Origin: an uncultured Eubacteriales bacterium
GTDB lineage: Bacteria; Bacillota; Clostridia; Christensenellales; Aristaeellaceae
Reading direction: 5' to 3'
Assembly (NCBI GenBank): GCA_902765395.1
Contig: CACWZP010000002.1
Coordinates: 1 to 64,000, forward strand
DNA length: 64,000 nucleotides
The stretch's first letter is position 1, and each line of letters begins with the position of its first letter. The position numbers and the translations under genes are program-made. The notes under the pieces are model-generated. The model made no database searches and was not told where the DNA came from. It worked only from the letters and a program-made list of their open reading frames with translations. Positions 1 to 9,100 of the stretch are shown here, piece by piece.

Positions 1-83
1 TGTATCAAACGCTTGACACCATAAAAGTGGATACAGTCAATAAGAACGTTTATGAAATCGTGAGCGAAATACTGACGCTTTGA
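1..83 (+). CDS. C-terminal fragment of an unknown protein (partial at window edge)
   Basis: An open frame enters from the left edge (first full codon at base 3) and stops at TGA 81-83. It encodes about 26 residues ending in NVYEIVSEILTL. A tail of the form 'xDT.....EIV.EIL' is common at the C-terminus of P-loop nucleoside or nucleotide kinase-like proteins, but this is too short to assign. Codon use is AT-rich (AAA, ATA, GTT, TAT), unlike the GC-rich genes that follow. It converges with the minus-strand U32 gene. That it is a real gene end is an inference from the amphipathic tail and the hairpin that follows. Confidence 0.4.
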   Translation, partial: YQTLDTIKVDTVNKNVYEIVSEILTL

Positions 84-182
84 TATCAACAAATTCCAGC
101 TTATCGACCTGAACCTATTGATTCCCCAGCGTTTCTTCTTCGGAAGAGGCGCTGTATATGTCTGCTTCCCCGTACAGACAGA

Positions 183-216
183 CGATGAACCCGGCACGCC
201 CTGGCCGGGTTCATCG
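183..216. terminator. Hairpin between convergent genes
   Basis: A perfect 12-bp inverted repeat (CGATGAACCCGG at 183-194, its complement at 205-216) has a 10-nt loop. On the plus strand it is followed by TGTGTTGTTTCC. It lies 100 nt after the partial gene and 39 nt past the stop of the U32 gene, so it could end transcripts from both sides. The U-tract is imperfect. Confidence 0.6.
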
Positions 217-254
217 TGTGTTGTTTCCGTTTGCGCCTGTGGGGGAGCTTTTGC

Positions 255-1481
255 TCAATCGCCTTTCACCCTCACCCTCAAAAAGTCCCCGGCCTCCACG
301 CCCTCCGGCGCGTCCATATCGTAGAGGGCCATGGGCACAGTCGCCTCGTCCAGGGGGTTGCCCTCCCCGTCGGTGATGTTCGCGGCGGGGAAGGACAGGC
401 CCAGGCGGCTGGGGGACAGCACCTCGATGATATCCCCGGCGCGGAAGCGGTTGCGCAGCTCCACGCGGATGCGCCCGCCATTCAGACGCTCGGCCACCTT
501 GCCCACGAACACGCAGTCCTGTGTATACACGCCCTTGTCCGGGGTGTGGTTCTTCATCTCGCCGAAGTAGAACCCGGAGGCGTAGGCCCGGTGGCTGGCG
601 GCGTTCAGCTCGCCCTGCAGCCGGGCGACGGACTCCGGCGTGGCGCTGCCATTTAAAATCCCGTCGATGCGCCTTCGATAGGCGCTGGTCACCGTGGCCA
701 CGTAGTAGGGCGACTTCATGCGCCCCTCCAGCTTGAAGGACGTGACGCCCGCCTCGATGATCTCATCGAGGAAGTCCAGGCAGTTCAGGTCGCAGGAGCT
801 CAATATCGTGGTGCCGCCCGCGTCCTCCTCCACAGGAAAGTACTCGCCCGGGCGCTTTTCCTCCATCAGCGCGTAGCTCCACCGGCAGGACTGGGCGCAC
901 CCGCCGCGGTTGGCGCTTCGGCCGGTGAGATAGGCGCTGATCATGCAGCGGCCGGAGTAGGCCATGCACATCGCGCCGTGGACGAAGGCCTCGAGCTCCA
1001 GTTCCCTTGGCGTGCGCGCACGCAGTTCGGCGATCTCATCCAGCGTCATCTCCCGGCCCAGCACCACCCGCGTGGCGCCCATGTCGAAATAGGCCCGGGC
1101 GGCGGCATGGTTCACGCAGTTGGCCTGGGTGCTGACGTGGATGGGCAGCTCCGGCGCGGCCTTGCGCATGGCCGCGATGACGCCCAGGTCGGCCACGATG
1201 GCCCCGTCCGCGCCGAGATCATAAAGCGCCTGGGCATAGTCGCCCAGCTGGTCGATCTCCCCGTTGGTGGGAAAGGCGTTCACGGTCACGTACAGCTTCC
1301 GCCCCAGGGCGTGCGCCGTGCGGGCCGCCTGGGCCAGATCGTCCATGGAAAAGCCCGCCGACCCGGCGCGCAGCTGCAGCCTTGGCCCGCCCACGTAGAC
1401 CGCGTCCGCGCCAAAGCGCAGCGCCGCACGGAGCGATTCCATCGACCCGGCGGGGGAGAGGAGTTCATACTGGTTGTTCAT
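255..1481 (-). CDS. Peptidase U32 family protein (YegQ/TrhP-like)
   Basis: 408 residues. The N-terminus (YELLSPAGSMESLRAALRFGADAVYVGG) and the signature EAFVHGAMCMAYSGRC at 164-179 are diagnostic of the U32 collagenase-like family. Cysteines 172, 179, 195 and 199 form the conserved cluster of this family. The size and C-terminal beta-barrel-like segment (GKVAERLNGGRIRVELRNRF) resemble YegQ/TrhP-type members, which act with prephenate-derived carboxylates in tRNA uridine-34 hydroxylation in E. coli and B. subtilis. Whether this copy modifies tRNA or is a protease is inferred from family only. The ATG at 1481 has an AAAGGA ribosome site 7 nt upstream. It stands alone. Confidence 0.85.
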   Translation of the reverse strand: MNNQYELLSPAGSMESLRAALRFGADAVYVGGPRLQLRAGSAGFSMDDLAQAARTAHALGRKLYVTVNAFPTNGEIDQLGDYAQALYDLGADGAIVADLGVIAAMRKAAPELPIHVSTQANCVNHAAARAYFDMGATRVVLGREMTLDEIAELRARTPRELELEAFVHGAMCMAYSGRCMISAYLTGRSANRGGCAQSCRWSYALMEEKRPGEYFPVEEDAGGTTILSSCDLNCLDFLDEIIEAGVTSFKLEGRMKSPYYVATVTSAYRRRIDGILNGSATPESVARLQGELNAASHRAYASGFYFGEMKNHTPDKGVYTQDCVFVGKVAERLNGGRIRVELRNRFRAGDIIEVLSPSRLGLSFPAANITDGEGNPLDEATVPMALYDMDAPEGVEAGDFLRVRVKGD

Positions 1482-1584
1482 ACAGAATCCTTTGCATCAG
1501 ATATGGAGAAAAAGCGTGGTGAACGGCAGCTGGCGCTGTCTGAGGGGGAGACGATAATGGCAGCGTATGTTCCTTGTGCAATAC

Positions 1585-1655
1585 ACAGATCCTTCGCTTC
1601 GCTCAGGATGACACCGTTGCGGCCCCTGTCATCCTGAGCGAAGCGAAGGATCTGT
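1585..1655. repeat. Interspersed inverted repeat, family A copy 1
   Basis: A perfect 29-bp inverted repeat (arms 1585-1613 and 1627-1655, 13-nt loop) is built on the motif GATCCTTCGCTTCGCTCAGG. A diverged second copy lies at 20278-20377. It fills most of the 262-nt gap between the U32 and YesL-like genes. It has no coding capacity and resembles a REP or MITE-like palindrome. It could form a strong RNA hairpin at gene ends. Confidence 0.85.
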
Positions 1656-1743
1656 AAGTCGCGTTCAGGGATTGCTCATTGAACGGAGGGAACCGCCCTG
1701 TGTCGCGCCAGCGGGCACAGAAAAGCGTCCCCCGCCATTGCCG

Positions 1744-2667
1744 TCAGTCCTCGTCGTCCTCCGGGATGTACGTCACGTCGTCCCAATCCTCGGGCCGCAG
1801 GCCCACGTTGGTGGGCGCGCCCTTGATCTGGGGGTTCAGATAGGTCTCGAACAGCCAGTTGGCGTAGCTGGCCACGATCAGCTTGTTGAAGGCCACCAGC
1901 CACACCAGGTACAGCACCACCACGATGCCCAGCACCTGCCACTGGATGCCGGGGATCAGCAGCCCCAGGCCGATGCCCAGCGCGGGCACCACGAAGGTGA
2001 GCAGCTTGATCAGCACCGCGAAGGGCAGCTTGGCCACGCTCAGCAGCACGGAATTGCGGATCACGTCCATGGTCTTCAGGTCGTAGGTGATCAGCATGGG
2101 ATAGGCCAGCATGCTGGCCAGCGCCCAGATGATGCCCACCAGCATCAGCAGGCCCGCCGGCACCACGTAGATCATGCTGTTTTGCATCATGCTGCCGTAG
2201 AACCGCCAGCCGGTGAACATTATGAACGGCATCACGCCGTCGATCACCGACATCACCAGCGCCTGCTTCCAGTTGCCCTTTACCGCATCCTTGAAGTCGC
2301 TGAGCACGAAGCTGTGCTCGTCTCGGGCCCAGTTGCGCAGCACGTAGCTGATGCCGGCGTTGAAGGGCCCCGTGATGGCTATGCAGGGGATCATTATCAT
2401 CAGCCAGGTGAACACCAGGCTGACCATCTGGTCCACGGTGCCGCCCTCCGGCAGGTTCAGAAGCGCCAGCGCGTTGATGACCGTCCACACGATGGCCGGG
2501 ATCCATGCGATCATGTACAGCAGGTTCACGCCGAACAGCGCGCTCCAGCGCACCTTCAGCACCTCTCCAAACAGCTGCCGCCGGTTCTGTGGCATGTTCT
2601 CAATGGTGTAATCGGCCTTGCCCTGCTTGCCGTAGTAGTAGTTGTTCATCAAGTCCCGAAAGCCCAT
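1744..2667 (-). CDS. YesL-like (DUF624) integral membrane protein
   Basis: 307 residues, about six hydrophobic helices: near 40-70 and 85-110, then a polar connector with AGISYVLRNWARDEHSFVLSDFKDAVKGNWKQ, then helices to residue 265 and an acidic tail (EDDED). The connector 'ARDEHSFVLSDFKDAVKGNWKQ' is the characteristic motif of DUF624/YesL proteins, often found near carbohydrate ABC transporters. The function is unknown. Here it is monocistronic, divergent from alr, with its own TTGCAA-type promoter and a GGAGG ribosome site just before ATG 2667. The role in the membrane cannot be inferred from neighbours. Confidence 0.75.
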   Translation of the reverse strand: MGFRDLMNNYYYGKQGKADYTIENMPQNRRQLFGEVLKVRWSALFGVNLLYMIAWIPAIVWTVINALALLNLPEGGTVDQMVSLVFTWLMIMIPCIAITGPFNAGISYVLRNWARDEHSFVLSDFKDAVKGNWKQALVMSVIDGVMPFIMFTGWRFYGSMMQNSMIYVVPAGLLMLVGIIWALASMLAYPMLITYDLKTMDVIRNSVLLSVAKLPFAVLIKLLTFVVPALGIGLGLLIPGIQWQVLGIVVVLYLVWLVAFNKLIVASYANWLFETYLNPQIKGAPTNVGLRPEDWDDVTYIPEDDED

Positions 2668-2700
2668 GGGTCAACCTCCAATGCAGATTCGCTGTATTAC

Positions 2701-2729
2701 AGTATACACGTCCGGTCCCCATTTTGCAA
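2701..2729 (-). promoter_or_regulatory. Sigma-A-type promoter for the YesL-like gene
   Basis: On the minus strand TTGCAA (2729-2724), 17 nt, TATACT (2706-2701), 34 nt before the start codon. One of a set of TTGCAA promoters in this window. Confidence 0.7.
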
Positions 2730-2768
2730 CCGTCAAACATAAAATTCGACCCGATTTGGACAATCATG

Positions 2769-2797
2769 TTGCAATCTTGACAAGAATAAGATATAAT
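2769..2797 (+). promoter_or_regulatory. Sigma-A-type promoter for alr
   Basis: TTGCAA (2769-2774), 17-nt spacer, TATAAT (2792-2797). A TTGACA at 2777-2782 is only 9 nt from the -10 and is not used in this reading. Divergent with the promoter at 2701-2729. Confidence 0.75.
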
Positions 2798-2848
2798 AAG
2801 ATGTTGTGGGATGAAAACGGCCTTGCGCCGCGGGGGAGGTAGAAGCGT

Positions 2849-3946
2849 ATGCGGCCCACGATCATGAGGATTTCCACCGACACGGTCGCCGCCAACGCGC
2901 GGGCGATCCGCGCCAGGCTGCCGGAAAAGGTGCGCATGATGTGCGTGGTAAAGGCCGACGCCTACGGCCACGATGCCGCCCGCACGGCCCGGAAGCTGCT
3001 TGCCGCCGGGGCGGACGCCTTTGCTGTGGCCATCGTGGAGGAGGCCGAGGCGCTGCGCGCGTCCGGCATCGAAAGCATGATCCTGATCCTGGGCGGCGCT
3101 TGCGAGGAATCCCTGCGCCAGGCGGTGCGCTGCGGCGCGTCCCAGGCGGTTTACACCCCGGCGATGCTGGACATCCTGCAGGATGAGGCGGAGAAGTCCG
3201 GTCTGCGCGCGAAGGCCCATCTGAAAATCGACACCGGCATGAGCCGGGTGGGCGTGCGCGGCATGGACGACCTGAAGGCCCTGCTGCACCACTGGCGGCG
3301 CTGCCCGGACGTTGAAATGGAGGGCGCGTTCACCCACTTCTGCGTGGCGGACACCGACCCGGAATTCACCGCGCTTCAAAATGCGCGCTTTGGCGAAGCC
3401 CTCTCGGCGATCCGCGCCGCCGGCTTTGACCCCATCGCCCACGCGGCGGCCACCAGCGCCATGTTCATGCCGGAGCTGCAGTACGACATGGTGCGCCCGG
3501 GCATCGGGCTGTACGGCTCCTGCGTTAAGGAGCTGGCGGGGGAGATCGAAAACGCCCAGACGCTTTCGACTTATCCCATCCGCATCCAGCGCATCGCCGC
3601 AGGGGACACCGTGGGCTACGGCCGCACGTTCACGGCCAGGCGGGACAGCCTGATCATGACGCTGCCCATCGGCTACGGCGACGGCTATCCGCGCATCCTC
3701 TCAAACCGCGCCAGCGTGCTGGTGAAGGGCCGGCGCGCGCCGCTGGTGGGCCGGGTGTGCATGGACATGGTGATGGCGGACGTCACCGACATCCCGGACG
3801 CGTCCCTGGAGGACGAGGTGGTGCTGCTGGGCCGCCAGGGCGGCGAGCGCATCACGCCGGACGAGCTGGCGGAGCTGGCCGGGACCATTCCCTATGAGAT
3901 CATGCTGGGATTTTCCAGCCGGATACCGGTCGAAGTGATCGACTGA
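2849..3946 (+). CDS. alr: Alanine racemase
   Basis: 365 residues, the usual length. Interconverts L- and D-alanine with PLP in the cytoplasm, supplying D-Ala for peptidoglycan. The PLP lysine is K35 in VVKADAYGH. The second catalytic base is probably Y257 in VGYGRTFTA. R133 in DTGMSRVG and CMDMVMADVTDI in the beta domain are also family hallmarks. GGGGGAGG lies 9 nt before ATG 2849. A strong promoter precedes it. A separate small membrane protein gene follows 54 nt later and may be cotranscribed. Apparently the only alanine racemase in the window; no toxin gene (mazF) follows as in B. subtilis. Confidence 0.96.
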   Translation: MRPTIMRISTDTVAANARAIRARLPEKVRMMCVVKADAYGHDAARTARKLLAAGADAFAVAIVEEAEALRASGIESMILILGGACEESLRQAVRCGASQAVYTPAMLDILQDEAEKSGLRAKAHLKIDTGMSRVGVRGMDDLKALLHHWRRCPDVEMEGAFTHFCVADTDPEFTALQNARFGEALSAIRAAGFDPIAHAAATSAMFMPELQYDMVRPGIGLYGSCVKELAGEIENAQTLSTYPIRIQRIAAGDTVGYGRTFTARRDSLIMTLPIGYGDGYPRILSNRASVLVKGRRAPLVGRVCMDMVMADVTDIPDASLEDEVVLLGRQGGERITPDELAELAGTIPYEIMLGFSSRIPVEVID

Positions 3947-4000
3947 GAACCTTCCCTTCGATGGAAAGGCACCCGCAGGGGCGGATGAGGTGGAAATACA

Positions 4001-4651
4001 ATGAGCGTATCGGATATGTGGCGGACGAACATCGCCACGCTGGTGTTGATGATCTTTGTGAACCTGGGGCTGTTCGCGCTGCAGAACAGGCTGGCCTGGA
4101 TGGTGCTGGGGCTTTTGCTGCTGGCGGGCTCGCTGTACCTGTGCTTCAGGCAGGGCATGGGCTACGGCCACGAGGCCTGCGGGCTTTTACAGACGGTGAA
4201 GAAGGCCCAGGACCCGACCAGCCCCACCCACGGCCAGATCGACGAAAAGGTGGCCAAGCGGGCCTGGAGCGTGGGCCACGGCCTGCGCGCCGCGCTGTCC
4301 TTCGCCCTGCCGGCCTATGTGATCGGCTGCGCCTACATCATCTGCTCGCTGGCGGGCTTTGAGCCGCTGGTGCTGCCGCTGCGGCTGATCTCCTGGATCC
4401 TGGCCGCGCCCTTCTGGCCCTGCGTGCTGGGCTGGACGGAGACCTTCGACCGCCTGACGCCCTCGGTAGTGGCGGTGCTGATGATCTCGCCCTTCGTGCT
4501 GCCGATGACCACCTTCGCCGGCTATATGCAGGGGCCGAGGCTGTGGGCAAAATCGGAAAAAGCCATGGCCGAGGGCAAGCGCCGGGCCAAGGCAAAGTCC
4601 CGCGTGGTGCGGCAAAAACGGGTGCCCAGAAGCCAGAAACCTGAAATTTGA
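4001..4651 (+). CDS. Small membrane protein with basic C-terminal tail, unknown function
   Basis: 216 residues. I do not recognise the family. Hydrophobic segments near 10-30, 33-50, 98-118, 124-145 and 152-170 suggest four or five membrane helices. A soluble loop at 60-95 contains GYGHEACGLLQTVKKAQDP. The C-terminus (KAMAEGKRRAKAKSRVVRQKRVP) is strongly basic and probably cytosolic, compatible with RNA or phospholipid contact. It lies between alr and rsmD on the same strand; rsmD has its own promoter. The start at ATG 4001 follows a GGTGGAAATACA stretch. Confidence 0.65.
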   Translation: MSVSDMWRTNIATLVLMIFVNLGLFALQNRLAWMVLGLLLLAGSLYLCFRQGMGYGHEACGLLQTVKKAQDPTSPTHGQIDEKVAKRAWSVGHGLRAALSFALPAYVIGCAYIICSLAGFEPLVLPLRLISWILAAPFWPCVLGWTETFDRLTPSVVAVLMISPFVLPMTTFAGYMQGPRLWAKSEKAMAEGKRRAKAKSRVVRQKRVPRSQKPEI

Positions 4652-4670
4652 TATTTTTTTGAAAAACGGA

Positions 4671-4699
4671 TTGCAAATATAGCGCAAATATGATATAAT
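4671..4699 (+). promoter_or_regulatory. Sigma-A-type promoter for rsmD
   Basis: TTGCAA (4671-4676), 17-nt spacer, TATAAT (4694-4699), 25 nt before the rsmD ATG, giving a very short leader. Confidence 0.75.
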
Positions 4700-4723
4700 T
4701 GAGACAATATCATAGGTGGAGTT

Positions 4724-5290
4724 ATGCGTATTATATCTGGAGAGGCCAAGGGACGCACGCTTTTCGCGCCGTCCGGCTCGGATACGCGCCCCACATCCGA
4801 CAAGATTCGGGGGTCGCTGTTCAACATCATCGCCTCCCGCGTGCAGGACGCGCGGGTGCTGGATTTGTTCGGCGGCACGGGGGCTCTGGCGCTGGAGGCG
4901 CTCAGCCGGGGAGCGGAATCCGCGGTGATCGCGGACAACGCCCGCGCGGCCTGGCAGGTCATCGAGCGCAACGCCCGGAACGTCCTGAAGGACGACTTCG
5001 ACTATCGGGCGCAGATCATCCGCACCGACTATCGCAGCGCCATCGCGTCGCTGGAGGGCCGGATGTTCGATCTGGTGTTCCTGGATCCGCCCTACCGGAT
5101 GGTGGAGGCCTATGGTGACGCGCTGGGAAGGCTGCTGGAGGCGGATATGCTCGCCCCGGGCTGCCTGATCGTCATGGAACGGCTGGGGAGTGCGAAAATC
5201 GCCCTGCCGGAGCAGTTCCGGATATTTGACACCCGCAACTACAGCGACACGGCCGTGGATTTCGTGGAGCTGGCGGCTGCGGAAGACTGA
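4724..5290 (+). CDS. rsmD: 16S rRNA (guanine-966-N2)-methyltransferase
   Basis: 188 residues. The start MRIISGEAKGRTL, the SAM-binding loop VLDLFGGTGALALEAL (45-60) and the catalytic DPPY (121-124) are standard RsmD features. It methylates G966 (E. coli numbering) of 16S rRNA in the small subunit. In most Bacillota rsmD is followed by coaD. Here the next gene is a coiled-coil protein and no coaD occurs in the window. GGTGGAG lies 6 nt before the ATG. Confidence 0.94.
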   Translation: MRIISGEAKGRTLFAPSGSDTRPTSDKIRGSLFNIIASRVQDARVLDLFGGTGALALEALSRGAESAVIADNARAAWQVIERNARNVLKDDFDYRAQIIRTDYRSAIASLEGRMFDLVFLDPPYRMVEAYGDALGRLLEADMLAPGCLIVMERLGSAKIALPEQFRIFDTRNYSDTAVDFVELAAAED

Positions 5291-5383
5291 CACAAGACAC
5301 ATTCCAACAGGATTAAACCGGACACTCCGGGCAGACTAAGCTGTATCCGGCGGCCACCGGGTGCGGAAAGGAAGGGCTAAAGC

Positions 5384-6025
5384 ATGGATCGCGATCAGGA
5401 TAAGTTCTACGAGGATGAGGAGCTGGACACCCGCGAAACCCCGCAAGCGCAGCAAAACGATGAAGTCAACGATATGCGTTACTTCCTGGAGCTGCTCAAG
5501 CACATTCGCGCGGCGATCAACGCGGGCACCAACGTGCCGCTGACCGGCAAAAAGATCATCGATGCGGAAAAATGCCTGATGATTATAGATGATATGGAAA
5601 AGAACCTGCCCGACGCCGTGCAGTACGGCCTGCAGATGTATTCCGAGCAGGAGCGCATCATGAACGAGGCCGAGACCAAGGCCATGAACCGCATCAGCTC
5701 CGCTGAAATGCGCGTGAACGCCGCCCTGGAGCGCGCCCGCGAGGACGCCGAGCAGCGGGTTCTGGACGCCGAGAACGAGGCCCGTGCCATCCTGGAGGAC
5801 GCCCAGGACCGCGCCGACCACATGATCGACGAGAGCGAGATCATGCGCCAGGCCCGTGAGGAGGCCCGCATCCTGAAGAACGATGCCCGGGTGGAGGCCA
5901 GCGAGATGCGCCTCAAGGCCCAGCACGACGCCTACCAGCTGCTGGCCAGCGTGGAGGACCAGATGACCGAGTCCCTGAAGAACATCCGCCGCCGCCGCGC
6001 CGAGCTGGGCGACGAGCAGGAGTAA
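5384..6025 (+). CDS. Coiled-coil cytoplasmic protein, V-ATPase subunit H-like or DivIVA-like
   Basis: 213 residues, acidic, no membrane segment. Residues 1-30 are low complexity. Residues 32-80 form a conserved helical part (RYFLELLKHIRAAINAG and AEKCLMIIDDMEKNLPDAVQYG). Residues 85-205 are one long heptad-rich helix full of A, E, R and D. Proteins with this plan sit next to rsmD in many Clostridia and are annotated vaguely as 'ATPase'; nothing here supports ATP hydrolysis. A scaffold or division-linked role is possible. It probably shares the rsmD transcript and ends at a strong terminator. AGGAAGGG lies before ATG 5384. Confidence 0.75.
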   Translation: MDRDQDKFYEDEELDTRETPQAQQNDEVNDMRYFLELLKHIRAAINAGTNVPLTGKKIIDAEKCLMIIDDMEKNLPDAVQYGLQMYSEQERIMNEAETKAMNRISSAEMRVNAALERAREDAEQRVLDAENEARAILEDAQDRADHMIDESEIMRQAREEARILKNDARVEASEMRLKAQHDAYQLLASVEDQMTESLKNIRRRRAELGDEQE

Positions 6026-6040
6026 AGCGAAATACAAAGT

Positions 6041-6085
6041 TGAACCGCCGCGAGGCCATGCGCTTCGCGGCGGTTCATTATATTT
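6041..6085 (+). terminator. Intrinsic terminator of the rsmD unit
   Basis: 13-bp stem (6041-6053 with 6065-6077), 11-nt loop, followed by TTATATTTT. Confidence 0.85.
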
Positions 6086-6137
6086 TGGATAGAATCCGTC
6101 CATACTGAAAGTATCTCATGCTATGCAGGAGGCCGGT

Positions 6138-9100
6138 ATGGACCAGAACGACGGCAATTATCGATTGAATATAGAGGACGCGGGCGCGATCCGCCGCCTG
6201 GCCGAGGGCAACGCCCCGGCGGGCGAGGCGAGGCTTGGCCTGAATTGGCGCGAACACATGCGCCTGCGGGCGCTGCTGCGCCGGGTAGAGGCGTATTCCG
6301 CGCTGGAGGACGAGGCGCTCTCCCGGCTGAACCGGGAGGCGCGGCGGATCGCTGCCTGCGCCCGGGAGGCCTCCCGAAAGGGCGGCAGGCTGCCCGCATG
6401 GCGGGGCCAGCCGCGGGTGGAGGCAGTGCTGGATCGGCTGATCGCCGGGGGTGACGGGAGGCTGACGCAGGAGCGCCTGATGGGCGCCCTCTCGGCCCTG
6501 GACGCCCTCCAGCCGATGGCCATGGCGGAGCTCTGGGCCGCGCCGCAGGCGGCGGAGGCGGCCCTCTCCCGGGCGCTTCTGCGGGTGGCGGATTCCGTCG
6601 TCCGCCGGGGCGGGCTGTGTGCAAGGGCCGCACGCTGGGTCGGGCGGGGCGGCAGGGGCAGGATCGCGCTGGAGCCGGGCACTGTCGAATATGCGCTGAA
6701 GCGGGCGGCGGAGGACGGCGTGCCCGCGGCGCGGGCGCGGCTGGAAGCTGAGCTCGCCCGCCGGGGACTGTCCGCGGAGGACGCGGTGCGGCGGGCCCAG
6801 GCGGAGTCGGCCCGGGACACGCTGCGGCTGGAAAACCTGCTGGCGGCGCGGCGGATGGTGGAAGGACTGAACTGGCAGCGATGCTTTGAGGCGCTCTCCC
6901 GGGTGGACCAGGCGCTCAGGCGGGACCCCGCCGGGGTCTATCCCCGCATGGACGACGACTCCCGCGCCGCGCTGCGCGAGCAGCTGGCACACATCGCCCG
7001 GCGCGCAGGCCTGCCGGAGATCTCCGTGGCGCGGCACGCGCTGGACGCTGCGAGGGAGGAAGAGGGCATCCGGCGCAATGTCTGCTGGTGGCTGTACGAC
7101 GACGCGGGCCGAAGGGCGCTGCTCGGCCGGATGAACCGGGAAAAGGCGCGCCTCAGGCTGCTGGTGCCCGACCCGACGGGCCGCGGCGCTATGGCGCTGC
7201 ACATCGGCCTCGCCGCGCTGCTTGCAGCGGGGCTCGCTGCGCTGACCGGGCGGGCTTGGCTGGCCCTGCCCTGCGCATTGCTGGCCTGGACGTCGGCGGG
7301 GACGTTGATCGGCCGGTTCTACCCGAAGTTCACGCCCCCGGCACGGCTCTTGAAGCTGGAGCTGGACGCCATGCCGGAGGACATGCGCACGCTGGTGGTA
7401 ATGCCGGTGCTGCTGTCCTCGCCGAAGCGGGCGGAGGACGTGCTTTCCCAGCTGGAGGCGCTGGGCTTCCTGGAGGCGGACGAAAACATCGAATACCTGC
7501 TGCTGGGCGACTTTGCCGACGCGCCGCGCAGGGACATGCCCGGGGACGGGGCGATCCTGGAAGCCGCCCGGAAGGCCGTCGCGGCCATGAACGCGCGGGC
7601 GGGGCGGGAGAAGTATGCCTTTTTGCACCGAAACCGCGTGCCGCTGGCGGCGGACGGCGTCTGGATGGGCCGGGACCGCAAGCGCGGGGCGCTCACCGAC
7701 CTGAACCGGCTGCTGCTGGGCGAGGCCGGCGCGGAGGCGTCCTTTGGCGCGGAGGGCGCGGCCTGCGGGCGGCTGGCGGGCCGCTTCAGGTACGTGCTGA
7801 CCCTGGACGCGGACACCCGGCTGCTGCCCGACGCAGTGCGCCGGTTGATCGGCGTGATGGCCCACCCGCTGAACGGCCGCTTTGCCGTGCTGCAGCCGCG
7901 AATGGAGCCCCTGCCCGAAGCCTGCGTGAACGGCTTTGTGAAGCTGTTCTGCGGCTCCGGCGGGCTGAACGCCTATCCCGTGTCCGTCTCGAATCTGTGG
8001 CAGGATTTGACGGGCCGGGGCATCTACGCCGGCAAGGGCATCTACGACGTGGCGGCGTTCCACGGGCGACTGGACGGCGCGCTGCCGGAGGGCCGGGTGT
8101 TGAGCCACGACCTGATCGAAGGCGCGCTGGCGGGGGCGGGCTTTGCGGGGGACGTCGCCTTCTGCGACGGCTTTCCCACGTCGCTGGGCGCGTTCCTGCG
8201 CCGGCTGCACCGCTGGACGCGGGGCGACTGGCAGCTGCTGCCGCTGATGGGCCATCCGGGCCTGGCCGCCGCAGACCGATTCCGGATGCTGGACAACCTG
8301 ATCCGCTCGCTGCACGCCCCGGCGCTGCTCACGCTGCTCGTGGGCGCGGTCTGGGGCGGCAACGGCGGCGCGCTGCTTTCGGCGCTGCTGATGAACTACC
8401 TGGAGCCGCTTCTGAACCCCGGCGCGCGGGAGCGCCTGTGGCGCAGGGCCACGGCCCAACTGGCGGCGCTGCCCGCGCTGGCCTTGAACGCGCTGGACGC
8501 GATCGTCCGCACCCTCTGGCGGGTGTTTGTATCCGGCAGACACCTCCTGGAGTGGGTCACCGCCGCGGACGCCGAGGGCCGGGGCGGGGGAAGGGCGATC
8601 ACCTGGCCGGGGCGGATCGCGGCGCTGCTCATGCTGCCGGGGCTGCTGGTGCCCGGCTGGGCCATGGGCGCGCTGGCGCTGGAGGCGCTGTTCCTGGTCG
8701 GCCCCGGCTGGATCCGCGACATGGAGGATACGCCCATCGGCGCGGCTGAACCCCTCTCCGGCGACGACCGGCGGTATTTCACAGAGATCGCCGCGGACAC
8801 CTGGCGCTTCTTCGAGGCCTCGGTGCCCCTGGACGGCACCGGCCTGCCCCCGGACAACGTGCAGCTGGACCCGCCCGTGGGCGCGGCCCGGCGAACGTCG
8901 CCCACCAATATCGCGCTGTACCTGCTCGGCTGCCTCTCGGCGAGGCGGCTGGGCTTCCTTGGCGTGGAGGAAACGCGGATGCGCATCGGGCGGACGCTGG
9001 ATTCCCTGGAGCGCGTGGAGAAGTGGCGCGGACACCTGTACAACTGGGTGGACATCGACACCCTCGCGCCGCTGCGGCCCCGGTACGTGTCCTCGGTGGA

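Noticed and set aside
2777-2797. TTGACA followed by TATAAT before alr
   Set aside because: The spacer is only 9 nt; the TTGCAA at 2769 has the correct 17-nt spacing.
6123-6137. Upstream ATG of the giant synthase gene
   Set aside because: The AGGAGG ribosome site lies after it and is well spaced for ATG 6138.
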